Positions 51,414-61,568 of a stretch of DNA of 64,000 nucleotides are shown here, one piece after another. The first letter of the stretch is position 1, and each line of letters starts with the position of its first letter. This DNA comes from Fictibacillus norfolkensis (GTDB lineage: Bacteria > Bacillota > Bacilli > Bacillales > Fictibacillaceae). Below the pieces are notes generated by a model that made no database searches, had not been told where the DNA came from, and saw only the letters and a program-made list of their open reading frames with translations. Where the stretch lies: the NCBI RefSeq assembly GCF_014836645.1, contig NZ_JACSQM010000003.1:248001-312000 (forward strand). Direction: 5' to 3'. A program made the translations under genes and the position numbers.

Positions 51414-52868
51414 GTGAAGTTAAAAGCTTTATTAAATCACTTATCGATACAACCTATCATGGAGGATGATCCTGAGATCACAGGCATTACATCCCACTCT
51501 AAAAAAGTTAAGCCCGGAAACTTGTTTTTTGCGATTTCAGGTGTTCAAGCTGATGGCCATCAGTACATACAAGAAGCATTTGATAATGGTGCGGCAGCTG
51601 TGATCGGTGAATATGATGAGAACATAGGTCCTGGTGTTTATATATATGCTGAAGAAACGAAGCGTTTATTGAGTCTTGCCGCTTCCTACTTTTATGAAGA
51701 GCCATATAAAAAACATAAGATGACGGGCGTTACAGGAACGAACGGTAAAACAACAACATCCTTTTTATTACATCATATCCTCTATGTTCACGGTATTACT
51801 TCTGCTCTTTTTGGTACGGTATATCATTATATCAATTCCGAAATTGTGAAAAGTTCACATACCACACCAGATCCTGTTACCCTGCAGAAGATGCTTTTAG
51901 AAAGCGATGATGATGTAGTTGTAATGGAAGTTAGTTCACATGGAATCGAACAGAATAGGATCGATGGGATAACGTATGATCAAGCGATCTTTCTAAATCT
52001 AACACATGATCATCTTGATTATCATGGAACGATGGAGTCCTACTTCCTCTGTAAATCTAAATTATTTTCATACTTGAAAAATAAAGGGACGGCCATTATC
52101 TGCAGTGAAGGTGAGTATGGCAAGCGGTTAAGGGATGAACTGCGGTCAAAAAATGACTTGCAGATTTGGACCTATGGTAAACGAAAGTCTGATGATTTTT
52201 ATATTGAAGACGTCGGAATTTATTCTTTTAACCTTGTGCATGAAACATTACAGGTGACTGTTTCATTACCATTACCAGGAGAATATAACGCCCTTAATAC
52301 GACTGCTGCGATCGCCGCTGCATTAGATTATGGGATACCGATAAAGAACTCTGTTGAATATCTAAAAAGTTTCGGAGGAATTCCCGGTCGCTTTGAAGAG
52401 ATCACACTTCATAACGGGACAGAAGTTATCGTTGATTATGCGCACACTCCTGATGGAGTTTCTCAAGTGCTTGAAGCCGCGAGCAAAAAAGCGGGAGAAC
52501 GTCCTCTTTATCACGTTTTTGGATTTAGAGGAAACAGAGATTTATCGAAACGGACTGATATGATTAAGATCTCATTAGAATACAGTACGAAGACCATCTT
52601 AACAGTAGATGACTTAAACGGTATAGATCGTAATCAATTACTTCTTGAAACGGAAGAAGCGATTCCTAGAACTTCTCACCAGCCTGTGATCATTGAAGAT
52701 CGGACCGATGCTATATTCTTTGCTCTTAAAGAAGCTCCTGCAAATTCTGTAGTAATCATTACGGGTAAAGGGCCTGAAAAGTATAAAGAAACGTACAATC
52801 ACCCTTCAATGTCTGATCTTGCTTCTGTTGAGCTATACCAATCCTTAAACAAACCGACTTTAATATAG
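51414..52868 (+). CDS. MurE-like Mur ligase, altered substrate motif
   Basis: A 484-residue Mur ligase with the MurE layout: N-terminal UDP-MurNAc domain, the ATP loop TGVTGTNGKTTTS (about residue 105), EVSSHGIEQNRIDGI, the carbamyl-lysine region FLCKSKLFSYL, GIPGRFEEIT, DYAHTPDGV and a C-terminal Rossmann domain. The DNPR motif that holds meso-diaminopimelate in MurE is replaced by DDLNGIDRNQ, and the GKGHE block reads GKGPE. So the amino-acid substrate is probably not DAP, or the enzyme serves another step. It is far from the main cell-wall cluster. Start GTG with AAAGGAT ahead. Confidence 0.82.
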   Translation: MKLKALLNHLSIQPIMEDDPEITGITSHSKKVKPGNLFFAISGVQADGHQYIQEAFDNGAAAVIGEYDENIGPGVYIYAEETKRLLSLAASYFYEEPYKKHKMTGVTGTNGKTTTSFLLHHILYVHGITSALFGTVYHYINSEIVKSSHTTPDPVTLQKMLLESDDDVVVMEVSSHGIEQNRIDGITYDQAIFLNLTHDHLDYHGTMESYFLCKSKLFSYLKNKGTAIICSEGEYGKRLRDELRSKNDLQIWTYGKRKSDDFYIEDVGIYSFNLVHETLQVTVSLPLPGEYNALNTTAAIAAALDYGIPIKNSVEYLKSFGGIPGRFEEITLHNGTEVIVDYAHTPDGVSQVLEAASKKAGERPLYHVFGFRGNRDLSKRTDMIKISLEYSTKTILTVDDLNGIDRNQLLLETEEAIPRTSHQPVIIEDRTDAIFFALKEAPANSVVIITGKGPEKYKETYNHPSMSDLASVELYQSLNKPTLI

Positions 52869-52880
52869 AATATCGTTTTC

Positions 52881-52925
52881 AAATAAGAACAGCACCCTAA
52901 ACGAAAAGAGTGCTGTTCTTATTTG
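52881..52925 (+). terminator. Terminator after the MurE-like gene
   Basis: Perfect 15-base arms AAATAAGAACAGCAC / GTGCTGTTCTTATTT with a 14-base loop. Confidence 0.85.
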
Positions 52926-52964
52926 TTAACGCTTTATTCGTATACTTTGTTGTTTTTAGAGGTA

Positions 52965-53219
52965 GTTGATTTCCGTTTCAGATACACTCTTTCCACGGGG
53001 AAGGCGGTGAGCCACATTCGGACATTTCACTCCTAAGTGTCTCACCTCCTTAGTTGCAGTGGCTAGCCCCTCGAGGTCAAAAGTAAAATAGACCATGAAG
53101 GCAAAGAGCGCCATCTTAATCCATTCACCTTTTGCTTGTCGAGGCTGGACAAGCAACTTCCACTTTTAGGACTGCCCACCTGTCCTAGCGGAGAGTCAGC
53201 ATCTTACACTTCAATCAAC
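52965..53219 (-). repeat. Intergenic repeat, long form (copy B)
   Basis: A 255-base element bounded by GTTGATT and AATCAAC, an inverted copy of A (26043-26295). On the reverse strand it carries CGACAAGCAAAAGGTGAATG and GACCTCGAGGGGCTAGCCAC, as A does. Like C it has GGTGAG ... CTCACC pairing in its outer part. It occupies most of the 377-base gap between the convergent MurE-like and dynA genes. The open frame 52956-53156 in it is a by-product of the repeat. Confidence 0.8.
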
Positions 53220-53245
53220 AAGCAAAGCAGAGCGTTTTAGAAAGA

Positions 53246-56200
53246 TTATTCTTCAAGCTTTCTAATCTGTGTTAGTGAGTCGTTTAACTCTTGGATTCTT
53301 GCCTCTAGATCACCAGGCTGCTTCAATTCTTCAAAATAGTGAACAACTTGATTGATCATGTGTGTTTTAAATGCTTTTTCTGTGTTGATCAACACATCTT
53401 CATAATGGTGAGTAAGTTTCTTATCAGCTTCCATCAACCAATTTTCCACTTCATTGTCGATCTCATCAACAAGGTGATTCTTCAATTCGTTCGAACCATT
53501 TTGTTCAAAGAACTGCTTTGGATTCTTAAAATAAGATAGCCACTTCTTCAGTTTCGATTCATCCTGCACCTCAAAATCTAAAGAAAAGGATGGAGTTCTA
53601 AACAGATCACCCGTCTCATTTCTCTCTTGCAAACTCACACCTTCTTGATCTGCTTTAGAGATCAAATGAGCTACTTTTTCTTTCATGTCTTTTTGTATCC
53701 AATGATCTAAACGTAACGAACATGCCTTAAATTCCTGATGCAAATCATGCGAAATCTTTCCGTAAAGTTCTCCAATGCATTGAGTTAAAGCGTCCTTCGA
53801 ACTTTGAACCGCGGCCGGATGGATCGTCTCTTTATAAAAATCATGATAACGAATCATTACACGCTGTTTGATATAATACAAAAGTTCTTTTTGTTCTTGA
53901 AGAAATTGTTTTTTCGATATTGTAATATAATCATTACTGAATTCAATCAGTGTTTTTTCTCTCTTCTGAAGACGCTCTAAATATTCGTCTTCTTTTTCCA
54001 TTCTGTGAATGGTTTCTTTAATCATATTCTCCATGACCGTGCTTGCGTGTGTAACGGACGATCTTGCACTCTTGATCATGGCATTTTCCAGCTCATGTTC
54101 AATATATTGAGTTAGGCTGGATGAAAATGCATCAAAGCCGCTTTCTGCACGCTTACTTGCAATCAGTTCGTTTTTACTAGAAACCGGGAATAACCTCGGA
54201 TTTCTGATTCCGAAAGTAAGCAGATTGTTCTTCACATGATGGACAACATCGTTCTTGTCTTCTTCTGTTTCAGCAAGATCAGCAGCATTGATCGCAAAGA
54301 ACATCTTATCTGATGAGAAGGTATCTTTTATTCTTCCTAACTGAATCAAAAATTCTCGATCTGCATATGAAAACGCATGGTTAAAGTAAGTAAGATAAAT
54401 GATAATATCTGCATGTTTCATATATTCGAACGCGACTTCAGTATGGCGGGAATGAATCGAGTTCGCTCCGGGTGTATCAACAAGTACAAGACCTTTTTCT
54501 GTTAACGGACAGCTGTAATAGATCGTAATTTTTTTGATAAAACAAGCTCTTGTTTCATCTGCAGCATATTCGCCGATCTCAGAGATCTCTTTATTTAGTA
54601 CTTCTCCTAAATGATCGTTCGCCCACGCGTAACCTGCTCTGTATGAGGTCAGTCTCTTATCTGATGAATTCAGTAACTCTTTCAATTCCTGATCTGTAGT
54701 TTTTAAGAGGGTGTTGAGCTCTTTAGTTAGTTCTTCAACACTCTTCATCTCAATCATGATCGAACCGTGGTGATGCTCACGATCTGGATATCGTATCTCA
54801 TTAATAGCTGCTGTCGTAGGATTTGGTGAAGATGGAAGGATACTTTCACCAAATAATGCGTTCGCAAAAGATGATTTCCCTGCTGAAAACGCTCCAAAGA
54901 GAACCATCGTAAACGATCGTTTATCAAGTCTCTCTTGAAGTTCCTCCATCTCCGCAGCCACGTGTGAGAGCCCTCTAACCGGTTTCAATAATGATACAGC
55001 AGTAGATAATTTTTCTGTTTCTTTTATAAGAGAATCTGTACTAGAGTGTAACGTAATTTGATTTTCCTCTTCATATTGGTCTGTTGCATCTTCTATTGGT
55101 TCTTTATCAAACTTCTCTTTAAACATCTCGATCGATAGAGGCTCGTATTCAGCAAGAAACTTTCTTTCATATTCATCTATTGATCGATTGCCAGATACAT
55201 CTGCATTCAACAACTCATGAAGTTCATGTTTTTGTTCATCCCAGTTTTCTGCGATCTCTTTCTCTTGATGCAAAGATTCTAGTTCTTTTTCAATCCTGTT
55301 AATCTCTTCTGTTAAGTTTGAGAGCACATGATCTGCTTTTGAGTCTAAACATGTTTTAACAGCATTAATACATCTTGCAGCTTCTTGACGTGCTTTCTTT
55401 TTAACATCATTTGATAAATTGTTGCAATAGTTTAAAAGACCTTGCCCTTGTGAAGATAACCCAGGTGTGACGAATGAATGTAACATGTCTTTATTAGCTT
55501 TTATCGGTTCCCAATCTGGAAGGGTATGGTCCACTTCTTTTTGAAGAGAGCTTATAAAATTTTGAGCATGCCAATTGATATGAGCATCGATTGACTTTTG
55601 TAGGCTTTCTAGTAACGCATCTGTTCGAACAGTTCGTTCTTGTTCTGTTTTCTGTTTAGAAAAGAAGATCCCAACTTTAAAGTCTTTTTTGGCAGATTCG
55701 ATAAAGGAGCCTGCTTTTTCTCTCGTCTCATAAGGCATTAGTTGTGCTGATTCTAAAATAGTAACAAGTTGGTCCTTAACACTTTCTTCTTTTTCAATGA
55801 TGACCTGTTTTTCTTGAGATAACTGTTTTGAAAGATCTTCATGTTCTTGTGAAAGAGAAGCTAATCTTTGACTAACAACATCAATGGTTACTAAACCTTC
55901 TTCTGTTCTTTCTACAAAATCATCCACAAAATGCTGAAGCTGATTATTCACTTGTTTTAATAGAAGAGCATCCTTGTTTTGCTCGATTCTTTTAATATAA
56001 GCCATAAGAGCAGTTAGATCATTATGGGATAAATTTTGCTTCTTAACACTTGTGAAAAAGATGTGCTCTTTTGGAATTCCTAGAGAAAGAAACGATTCAA
56101 AAACGTTTTCCTTAAAAGATGTAAACTTCAACTCTTCTTCACGGTGCTTATCAATCTGGTTAACGATTAACCGGACATCTTTTCCTCTTTGAATCAATGA

Positions 56201-56767
56201 TGAGATGAATTCCATATTCGTCTCAGAGAGTATATGATTATAATCCATTACATAAAAGATCAGATCTGCTAAATAAACAACGTTCTCTGTTGCTTTCTTA
56301 TGGAGAGGATCGGTCGAATCAATTCCTGGTGTGTCGTAAAAAGCGATATTCTCTACGTTCTTTTCATCACCGCCATAATAGATCTCAATCTCCTCAACAA
56401 GCTCTGCATCTTTACAGAGTTCTTTTATCTCATTTACGTCATATGGAGAGTGAAATGTAACCACTTTTTTATTTTTAAGCGTAACAACTGCTCTTTCTTC
56501 TCCTCTTACCATCTTAACGATGTTTGCACTCGTAGGAATCGGAGAGGACGGAAGAATGCCTGTTTCTGAGAGTGCATTGATCAAGCTTGATTTTCCTGCA
56601 GAAAAATGCCCGCAAAAAGCTATAGCAAACTCTTCCTTCGCTACTTTAAGGAATAGTTTGCTTAATTGGTCTTCTTCTTTTCGATTGTCCATGTTTTGAA
56701 ACGCTTCATATAATCCGATCAATCTCTGTTTTTCTGTTATCAATAATTCTTTTTCAGTTGACTTCAT
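53246..56767 (-). CDS. dynA: Two-headed bacterial dynamin DynA (YpbR)
   Basis: A 1173-residue fused pair of dynamin-like GTPases. The first GTP-binding loop is GHFSAGKS (about 53-60) and the second is LFGAFSAGKSSFANALFG (about 627-644), with later DTPGIDST and DTPGANSIH loops and coiled-coil stalks between and after. DynA of B. subtilis tethers and fuses membranes and helps against membrane stress and phage. I use ATG 56767, with AGGTGG six bases ahead; the GTG at 56776 lies in that site. Single gene, with repeat B past its stop. Confidence 0.93.
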   Translation of the reverse strand: MKSTEKELLITEKQRLIGLYEAFQNMDNRKEEDQLSKLFLKVAKEEFAIAFCGHFSAGKSSLINALSETGILPSSPIPTSANIVKMVRGEERAVVTLKNKKVVTFHSPYDVNEIKELCKDAELVEEIEIYYGGDEKNVENIAFYDTPGIDSTDPLHKKATENVVYLADLIFYVMDYNHILSETNMEFISSLIQRGKDVRLIVNQIDKHREEELKFTSFKENVFESFLSLGIPKEHIFFTSVKKQNLSHNDLTALMAYIKRIEQNKDALLLKQVNNQLQHFVDDFVERTEEGLVTIDVVSQRLASLSQEHEDLSKQLSQEKQVIIEKEESVKDQLVTILESAQLMPYETREKAGSFIESAKKDFKVGIFFSKQKTEQERTVRTDALLESLQKSIDAHINWHAQNFISSLQKEVDHTLPDWEPIKANKDMLHSFVTPGLSSQGQGLLNYCNNLSNDVKKKARQEAARCINAVKTCLDSKADHVLSNLTEEINRIEKELESLHQEKEIAENWDEQKHELHELLNADVSGNRSIDEYERKFLAEYEPLSIEMFKEKFDKEPIEDATDQYEEENQITLHSSTDSLIKETEKLSTAVSLLKPVRGLSHVAAEMEELQERLDKRSFTMVLFGAFSAGKSSFANALFGESILPSSPNPTTAAINEIRYPDREHHHGSIMIEMKSVEELTKELNTLLKTTDQELKELLNSSDKRLTSYRAGYAWANDHLGEVLNKEISEIGEYAADETRACFIKKITIYYSCPLTEKGLVLVDTPGANSIHSRHTEVAFEYMKHADIIIYLTYFNHAFSYADREFLIQLGRIKDTFSSDKMFFAINAADLAETEEDKNDVVHHVKNNLLTFGIRNPRLFPVSSKNELIASKRAESGFDAFSSSLTQYIEHELENAMIKSARSSVTHASTVMENMIKETIHRMEKEDEYLERLQKREKTLIEFSNDYITISKKQFLQEQKELLYYIKQRVMIRYHDFYKETIHPAAVQSSKDALTQCIGELYGKISHDLHQEFKACSLRLDHWIQKDMKEKVAHLISKADQEGVSLQERNETGDLFRTPSFSLDFEVQDESKLKKWLSYFKNPKQFFEQNGSNELKNHLVDEIDNEVENWLMEADKKLTHHYEDVLINTEKAFKTHMINQVVHYFEELKQPGDLEARIQELNDSLTQIRKLEE

Positions 56768-56873
56768 CGTATCCACCTGTCTTCAATACTGTATCACTAT
56801 CCACTTTACCATATATATGATAGCGATTTCACCATTGATTATCTATTATCTTGGAATCCGAATGAGTTTATTT

Positions 56874-57416
56874 TTAGTTGAGTTGAAAAAAATATGCCAT
56901 AAAATATTCATCTTCAAATTTGCCTTCTATGATCACTTGATTTCTTTGCTTTCCTTCTATAATAAAACCAGCTTTTTCATAAACCTTTACTGCCTTCTCG
57001 TTTCCAGAAAAAACAGTAAGCCATATCTTATGTAAATTATTATTCTCTCCCCATTTTAACGTATGAGCCAGAAGTTCTTTTCCAATACCTAGGCCCTGTG
57101 CTTCTGGATGAATCCAAGTTCTAAAAACACCGGTGTGTTTCTTCATTTGAAGTTCCCCTCTTAGCACTCTAGCGATCCCTACTACTTTTTTGTTCCGTTC
57201 GACCGCTGTATACAAATTCCCCTTACGCTTAACCTCATGAATAAACTCAATCTCTTCTGTAACGGAATGAGGCTCCTCTTTTTGAAGGTATCTACCGGCT
57301 TTTACGATCGCTTCTACATGTTGTGTGATATCTTCTGCATCTTTTTCTTCTACGGGCCTTAAGATGATCTCTTCCCCATTTTTTGCTGTAAAGAAGAAGT
57401 TGTCCCCATTTGGCAT
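56874..57416 (-). CDS. GNAT-family N-acetyltransferase
   Basis: A 180-residue GNAT. The acetyl-CoA loop is HPEAQGLGIGKELLAHTL (about residue 105), preceded by the strand VFRTWIHP and followed by NEKAVKVYEKAGFIIEGKQRN, typical of amine or ribosomal-protein acetyltransferases. The N-terminal ILRPVEEKDAEDI strand-helix is also standard. Substrate not inferable. GGAGGAATAAAGCC stands ahead of the ATG. Between dynA and the phosphoesterase gene on the same strand, with no visible terminator. Confidence 0.85.
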   Translation of the reverse strand: MPNGDNFFFTAKNGEEIILRPVEEKDAEDITQHVEAIVKAGRYLQKEEPHSVTEEIEFIHEVKRKGNLYTAVERNKKVVGIARVLRGELQMKKHTGVFRTWIHPEAQGLGIGKELLAHTLKWGENNNLHKIWLTVFSGNEKAVKVYEKAGFIIEGKQRNQVIIEGKFEDEYFMAYFFQLN

Positions 57417-57477
57417 GGCTTTATTCCTCCAAAAGTTGTGATTGTATTATTATGTCTTCTTTACAGGTTGTCATGCA

Positions 57478-57978
57478 TCAAGAAAAATAATGATGATTGA
57501 GTGTGATCGTTGACTGATCGATAACTGCAATGCCATATGAAAACTGCTTTTGCCTTCTTTTATCTGTTGGCGAACCGGGGTTAAAAAGGACCGTTCTCCC
57601 GTATAGGTCATGGAAAGGGATGTGAGAATGACCAAATATAATCAGGTCAGCAGAATCTCTTTCACATCCTCTGTATGCACGTTCTGGTGTCGACCTTCCC
57701 TTGCCTAGGTGGCCATGAACCATTGCAATTTTTACATCTTCAATAGAAACAAGTACTTTTTCGGGCAGAGTTTTGCTCCAATCCTCTTTGTCTACGTTCC
57801 CCTTTACTCCATAAACAGGCGCATACGTTTTGAGTTCTTCGTAAACAGATTGAGTTGTCCAGTCTCCTGCATGAAAAATGTAATCAATATCCTTTCTTAC
57901 AATGTCTAGAATGGGTTCTGGAAATACCGTTCCTTTTTTCGGCATATGTGTATCAGAAATTATTAGGATTTTTTTCAA
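57478..57978 (-). CDS. Metallophosphoesterase (YfcE/MJ0936-like)
   Basis: A 166-residue calcineurin-type phosphodiesterase. Metal ligands are visible: D-x-H in ISDTHMPKKG, GD in FHAGDWTT, N-GN in GVKGNVDKED, H in VHGHLGKG and the HSH-type GHSHIPF. YfcE and MJ0936 split small phosphodiesters in vitro; the true substrate is open. TTG start, with GAGGT ahead. Lies between the GNAT gene and cshA, all on the reverse strand. Confidence 0.88.
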   Translation of the reverse strand: MKKILIISDTHMPKKGTVFPEPILDIVRKDIDYIFHAGDWTTQSVYEELKTYAPVYGVKGNVDKEDWSKTLPEKVLVSIEDVKIAMVHGHLGKGRSTPERAYRGCERDSADLIIFGHSHIPFHDLYGRTVLFNPGSPTDKRRQKQFSYGIAVIDQSTITLNHHYFS

Positions 57979-58082
57979 CTCAGTAAACCTCTTTTCATTG
58001 GCAACCAGCTTGCAGGGCTGTATTTTTCATATTGATCTTTCATATGATTTATTTAAAAATAGTTAGGAAACGAAAACAAAAA

Positions 58083-58109
58083 AAGCAAAGGAGACTTTCT
58101 CCCTTGCTT
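58083..58109 (-). terminator. Terminator after cshA
   Basis: AAGCAAAGGAGA / TCTCCCTTGCTT with one mismatch and a 3-base loop; reverse strand continues TTTTTTTGTTTT. Confidence 0.8.
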
Positions 58110-58119
58110 CATGTATGAT

Positions 58120-59658
58120 TTATCTGTTTTTAAAATCTTCTCGAACACGCTTTTGTGAACGATATGATTGATCACGGCTGCCGGTGCTGCTGCGGTTTCC
58201 ACCATCGCGAGAACCACTGCGCTCGCCTTTAGAGTATCCAGAACGGCGATTATCTCTTCCGCCTCCACCCTCTCTTTTAGGGCTTCCTCCAGAACGTCTA
58301 CGATCAGAGAAACGATTATTAGGACGTCTCTTTTTAACTGATAGTGGCGGCTCATCTGTAAGATTGATCGGAGTCGTATCAGGTTCTTTCGTAAGAAGCT
58401 TAAGCGCTGCAGCTAAAAGTGTTACAGAATCGTTATCTTCTAGTAACTCAACTGCTGTTTGCTTATAACCGTTAAAGTTATCTTCTCCAACAACTTCCAT
58501 CAACTTTTCAAGCGTGATCTGCTGTTGTCCTTCCATTGCTTCTGATACAGAAGGAATGGTGCATTTTACCATTTTACGCTTCGTAATTTTTTCGATCGTG
58601 TATAGGTGATCGATTTCACGTGGCGTGATGAACGTTAATGCATAACCTGTCTTCCCTGCACGTCCAGTACGTCCAATACGGTGAACATAACTTTCTGGAT
58701 CTTGAGGAATATCGAAGTTATAAACGTGAGATACACCAGAGATGTCAAGACCACGAGCTGCTACGTCTGTTGCAACAAGAACTTCGATCGTGTTGTTTTT
58801 AAACGCACGTAACACTTTGTCACGTTTAGCTTGCGGAAGGTCACCGTGGATTCCTTCAGCTGAATATCCACGTTTGCTTAATGCTTCAGCTAATTCATCT
58901 ACACGACGCTTCGTACGTCCGAAAACGATCGCAAGCTCTGGAGAGTGAATATCCATGAAACGGCATAGCGCATCAAACTTTTGACGTTCTTTAACTTCAA
59001 CATATTCTTGCTCAATATTCTTAACAGTCATTTCAGACGCTTTTACTTTAATAAGCAATACGTCCTTCATGAATTTTGCAGCCAAGTTTTGAATCTGCTT
59101 AGGCATTGTTGCAGAGAAAAGCATCGTGTGACGTTCTGTAGGAACGTTTTCTAAGATCTTTTCGATGTCTTCAACAAATCCCATATTAAGCATTTCATCA
59201 GCTTCATCAAGCACAACTGTATGAACACTATCAAGCTTCAATGTTTTTCTATTAATGTGGTCTTGCACACGTCCTGGTGTACCTACTACGATGTGTGGAC
59301 CATTTTTTAATGCTTTAATTTGTCGAACAATGGATTGTCCACCATAAATCGGCAATGTTTTGATTCCTTTGAATTGACCGATTTTATTAAGTTCTTCTGC
59401 TACTTGAACAGCTAACTCACGAGTTGGAGCTAATACGATACCTTGAACGAATCGTGATCTAGTATCCATTTTTTCGATTAGCGGTATACCAAACGCAGCT
59501 GTCTTACCAGTCCCTGTTTGTGCCTGGCCAATAAGGTCAGTCCCCTTAAGTGCTGTTGGAATGGTATCACGCTGAATCGGTGTTGCTTCCTCAAATCCCA
59601 TGTTATTAATGGATTGAAGCAACTCAGGACTTAGTCCTAATTCTTGAAATGTTGTCAA
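58120..59658 (-). CDS. cshA: DEAD-box RNA helicase CshA
   Basis: A 512-residue ATP-dependent RNA helicase for mRNA decay and ribosome assembly. Marks are the Q motif [26 protein letters not shown] (motif I), [27 protein letters not shown] and [10 protein letters not shown], then a C-terminal tail of about 75 residues rich in Arg, Gly and Ser ([20 protein letters not shown]), typical of CshA. TTG start, with AAGGAGATAG ahead. It has an unusually long 5' region of nearly 470 bases before the next gene (see leader entry). Confidence 0.93.
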   Translation of the reverse strand: MTTFQELGLSPELLQSINNMGFEEATPIQRDTIPTALKGTDLIGQAQTGTGKTAAFGIPLIEKMDTRSRFVQGIVLAPTRELAVQVAEELNKIGQFKGIKTLPIYGGQSIVRQIKALKNGPHIVVGTPGRVQDHINRKTLKLDSVHTVVLDEADEMLNMGFVEDIEKILENVPTERHTMLFSATMPKQIQNLAAKFMKDVLLIKVKASEMTVKNIEQEYVEVKERQKFDALCRFMDIHSPELAIVFGRTKRRVDELAEALSKRGYSAEGIHGDLPQAKRDKVLRAFKNNTIEVLVATDVAARGLDISGVSHVYNFDIPQDPESYVHRIGRTGRAGKTGYALTFITPREIDHLYTIEKITKRKMVKCTIPSVSEAMEGQQQITLEKLMEVVGEDNFNGYKQTAVELLEDNDSVTLLAAALKLLTKEPDTTPINLTDEPPLSVKKRRPNNRFSDRRRSGGSPKREGGGGRDNRRSGYSKGERSGSRDGGNRSSTGSRDQSYRSQKRVREDFKNR

Positions 59659-60128
59659 TGTTCTATCTCCTTTTCTGTGACGAAAAAGGTTTTACGATAA
59701 CCTCGTGGATCCGGCATGGATTGTCATGTTAAAGTGCCGGCCAATTTGTTTTTTCAAAATACATCATGATTTGCACATAAAATAGCATTCCCTAATTAAG
59801 TATTGATGGGAAATGCTTAGCCATGTGAATATGCGTAAAAATTAAACGTTAATAGTTACAAGGCTATCCGTAATTCAAACTTGTTCCGTCCATATATATT
59901 CCGTTGTTAAACTTATCACGTAAACCTAATAAATGCAACTCTTTACATTGAAAGAGCTGTTTAAAGTTTATTCACTCAACTCTTTAAACATGTGACATTT
60001 CACTTGAACGGTATTATTCTAACCAATGTAGTTTTGAATGAAACGTCTTTTCTTCCGTATGAAAGAATAAATTTTTGAAACCATCGCACGCTAACACTAT
60101 TATCTTCAGTATGAAAGAAGGACTCTTT
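59659..60128. other. 470-base gap with structured leader of cshA
   Basis: No gene is seen. Read toward cshA on the reverse strand it holds hairpins: GTTTAAAG/CTTTAAAC (59953-59994), GCATTTCCC/GGGAATGC followed by TATTTTA (59787-59820, terminator-like), and CCGGCA/TGCCGG around a 19-base loop (59711-59745). These fit a long regulated 5' leader of the kind seen with cold-induced helicases, but transcription start was not identified. The right end carries the ribosome site of the nhaC gene. Confidence 0.45.
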
Positions 60129-61541
60129 ATGGATCAAAATTGGGTTTCTATTATTCCGTTCTTAGTGGTAATTCCTATAGCTATCAAGACTAGACAAGTT
60201 CTCCCAGGTTTGATCGCAGGTCTGTTGACTGGGTCTTACCTACTCCATCCAACCCTCGTAGGCGGATTGGAAAAGATGGTCCAATTTTTAGTGAAAGGAC
60301 TGGTTGACCCTAAGAACATAAAAATCTTAGTGTTTTTGTATGCCTTTTCAGGACTCATCTCTATGATTAAACTTTCTGGGGGAATTAAAGGCTTTGTAGA
60401 AGAAGCTTCTAACCGAATCGAAACAAAAAAAGGAGCTTTATTGCTTACTTATGTGTCTACGATCGGTACTTTTGCTGCTCCAAGTTTTCGTTTCGTCACT
60501 ATTGCACCAATCATGAGAGCTCTATTAAAAAAAGTAAAGATGTCTACTCAAGAACTCGGCTTTGTTATTGAGACTACAGCAACTCCCATCATTGTATTGA
60601 TACCGATCGCTACCGCATTTGTTGGATACATGACATCCATTGTAGACATATCGTTAAAGAACGAAAATATTACAGCAGATCCTTATTCTCTTTTTATACA
60701 AAGCATCCCGTTTAATTTTTTCTCTTTTGTGATGATAATCGTGGGGATCTACCTGAGCTTCTTTCATCATTCAAAATCAACAGAAGAAACAGACCCAAAA
60801 GATGTTGGTGAAACCGAAGAGGATGATTGGCATAGTTGTGATCCAGCTGTTAATAAGGAACTTCCAAATAAACCATGGAACCTGCTCCTCCCACTCATTC
60901 TCGTCGTATTCCTTACTCTACTGTTAACTTGGTGGGATGGTTACAAAAAAACGAAAGGAAATTTTTTTGCAGCCTTCATTTCCGCAGATGTAATGGATGC
61001 GATGCTTATCGCACTGTTGTTCACCACAATATTCACTTTTCTTTTCTTTCGTTTTCAAAAAATGAAAACAGGTGATCTTTTGAATGGATTTATTTTCGGT
61101 GGTAACGAATTGATGAGTGTTATCGTGCTGTTAGCTGTAGTTTGGGGCTTATCTTCCGTTACTGAAGAACTTGGATTCTCTGCTTTTGTAACTTCATATG
61201 CAGGATGGATTCCTGGATCAGTTATCGTCCCTTTGCTTTTCATCTTTGGCTGTGCCGTTTCCTATTTTATCGGATCTGCTTGGGGTACATGGGGAATATT
61301 GATGCCTCTCGGTGTTTCGATGGCAGGAGTGGCAGATGTTTCACTGCCTCTTGTGATTGGAGCAGTCTTTGCAAGTGGAACATTCGGAGCATTCGCTTCG
61401 CCTTTAAGTGATGATACGAACACGATCGCACGCATTTTAAACCTATCCGTCATCACTTATGCACGATACAAGCTTAAACCAGCACTAATAGCTGCAGCCA
61501 TAACAGCTGTACTATATGGAGCTACTGTATTCTTCATTTGA
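60129..61541 (+). CDS. nhaC: NhaC-family Na+/H+ antiporter
   Basis: A 470-residue membrane protein with about eleven spans of the NhaC/YheL/MleN group (Na+/H+, lactate or malate exchange). Marks are RQVLPGLIAGLLTGSYLL, GTFAAPSFRFVTIAPIMR, the acidic loop PKDVGETEEDDWHSCDPAVN (about 235-255), and GTFGAFASPLSDDTNTIARILN, a segment typical of NhaC proteins. The substrate, sodium or a carboxylate, cannot be settled. ATG 60129 has AGAAGGA six bases ahead; the frame upstream to 60075 has no such site. Confidence 0.82.
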   Translation: MDQNWVSIIPFLVVIPIAIKTRQVLPGLIAGLLTGSYLLHPTLVGGLEKMVQFLVKGLVDPKNIKILVFLYAFSGLISMIKLSGGIKGFVEEASNRIETKKGALLLTYVSTIGTFAAPSFRFVTIAPIMRALLKKVKMSTQELGFVIETTATPIIVLIPIATAFVGYMTSIVDISLKNENITADPYSLFIQSIPFNFFSFVMIIVGIYLSFFHHSKSTEETDPKDVGETEEDDWHSCDPAVNKELPNKPWNLLLPLILVVFLTLLLTWWDGYKKTKGNFFAAFISADVMDAMLIALLFTTIFTFLFFRFQKMKTGDLLNGFIFGGNELMSVIVLLAVVWGLSSVTEELGFSAFVTSYAGWIPGSVIVPLLFIFGCAVSYFIGSAWGTWGILMPLGVSMAGVADVSLPLVIGAVFASGTFGAFASPLSDDTNTIARILNLSVITYARYKLKPALIAAAITAVLYGATVFFI

Positions 61542-61568
61542 ACCTCCTGATTTAGGAGGTTCGTTTTT
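61542..61568 (+). terminator. Terminator after the NhaC-type gene
   Basis: AACCTCC / GGAGGTT with a 7-base loop, then CGTTTTTT. It overlaps the 3' end of the convergent gene at 61552. Confidence 0.75.
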
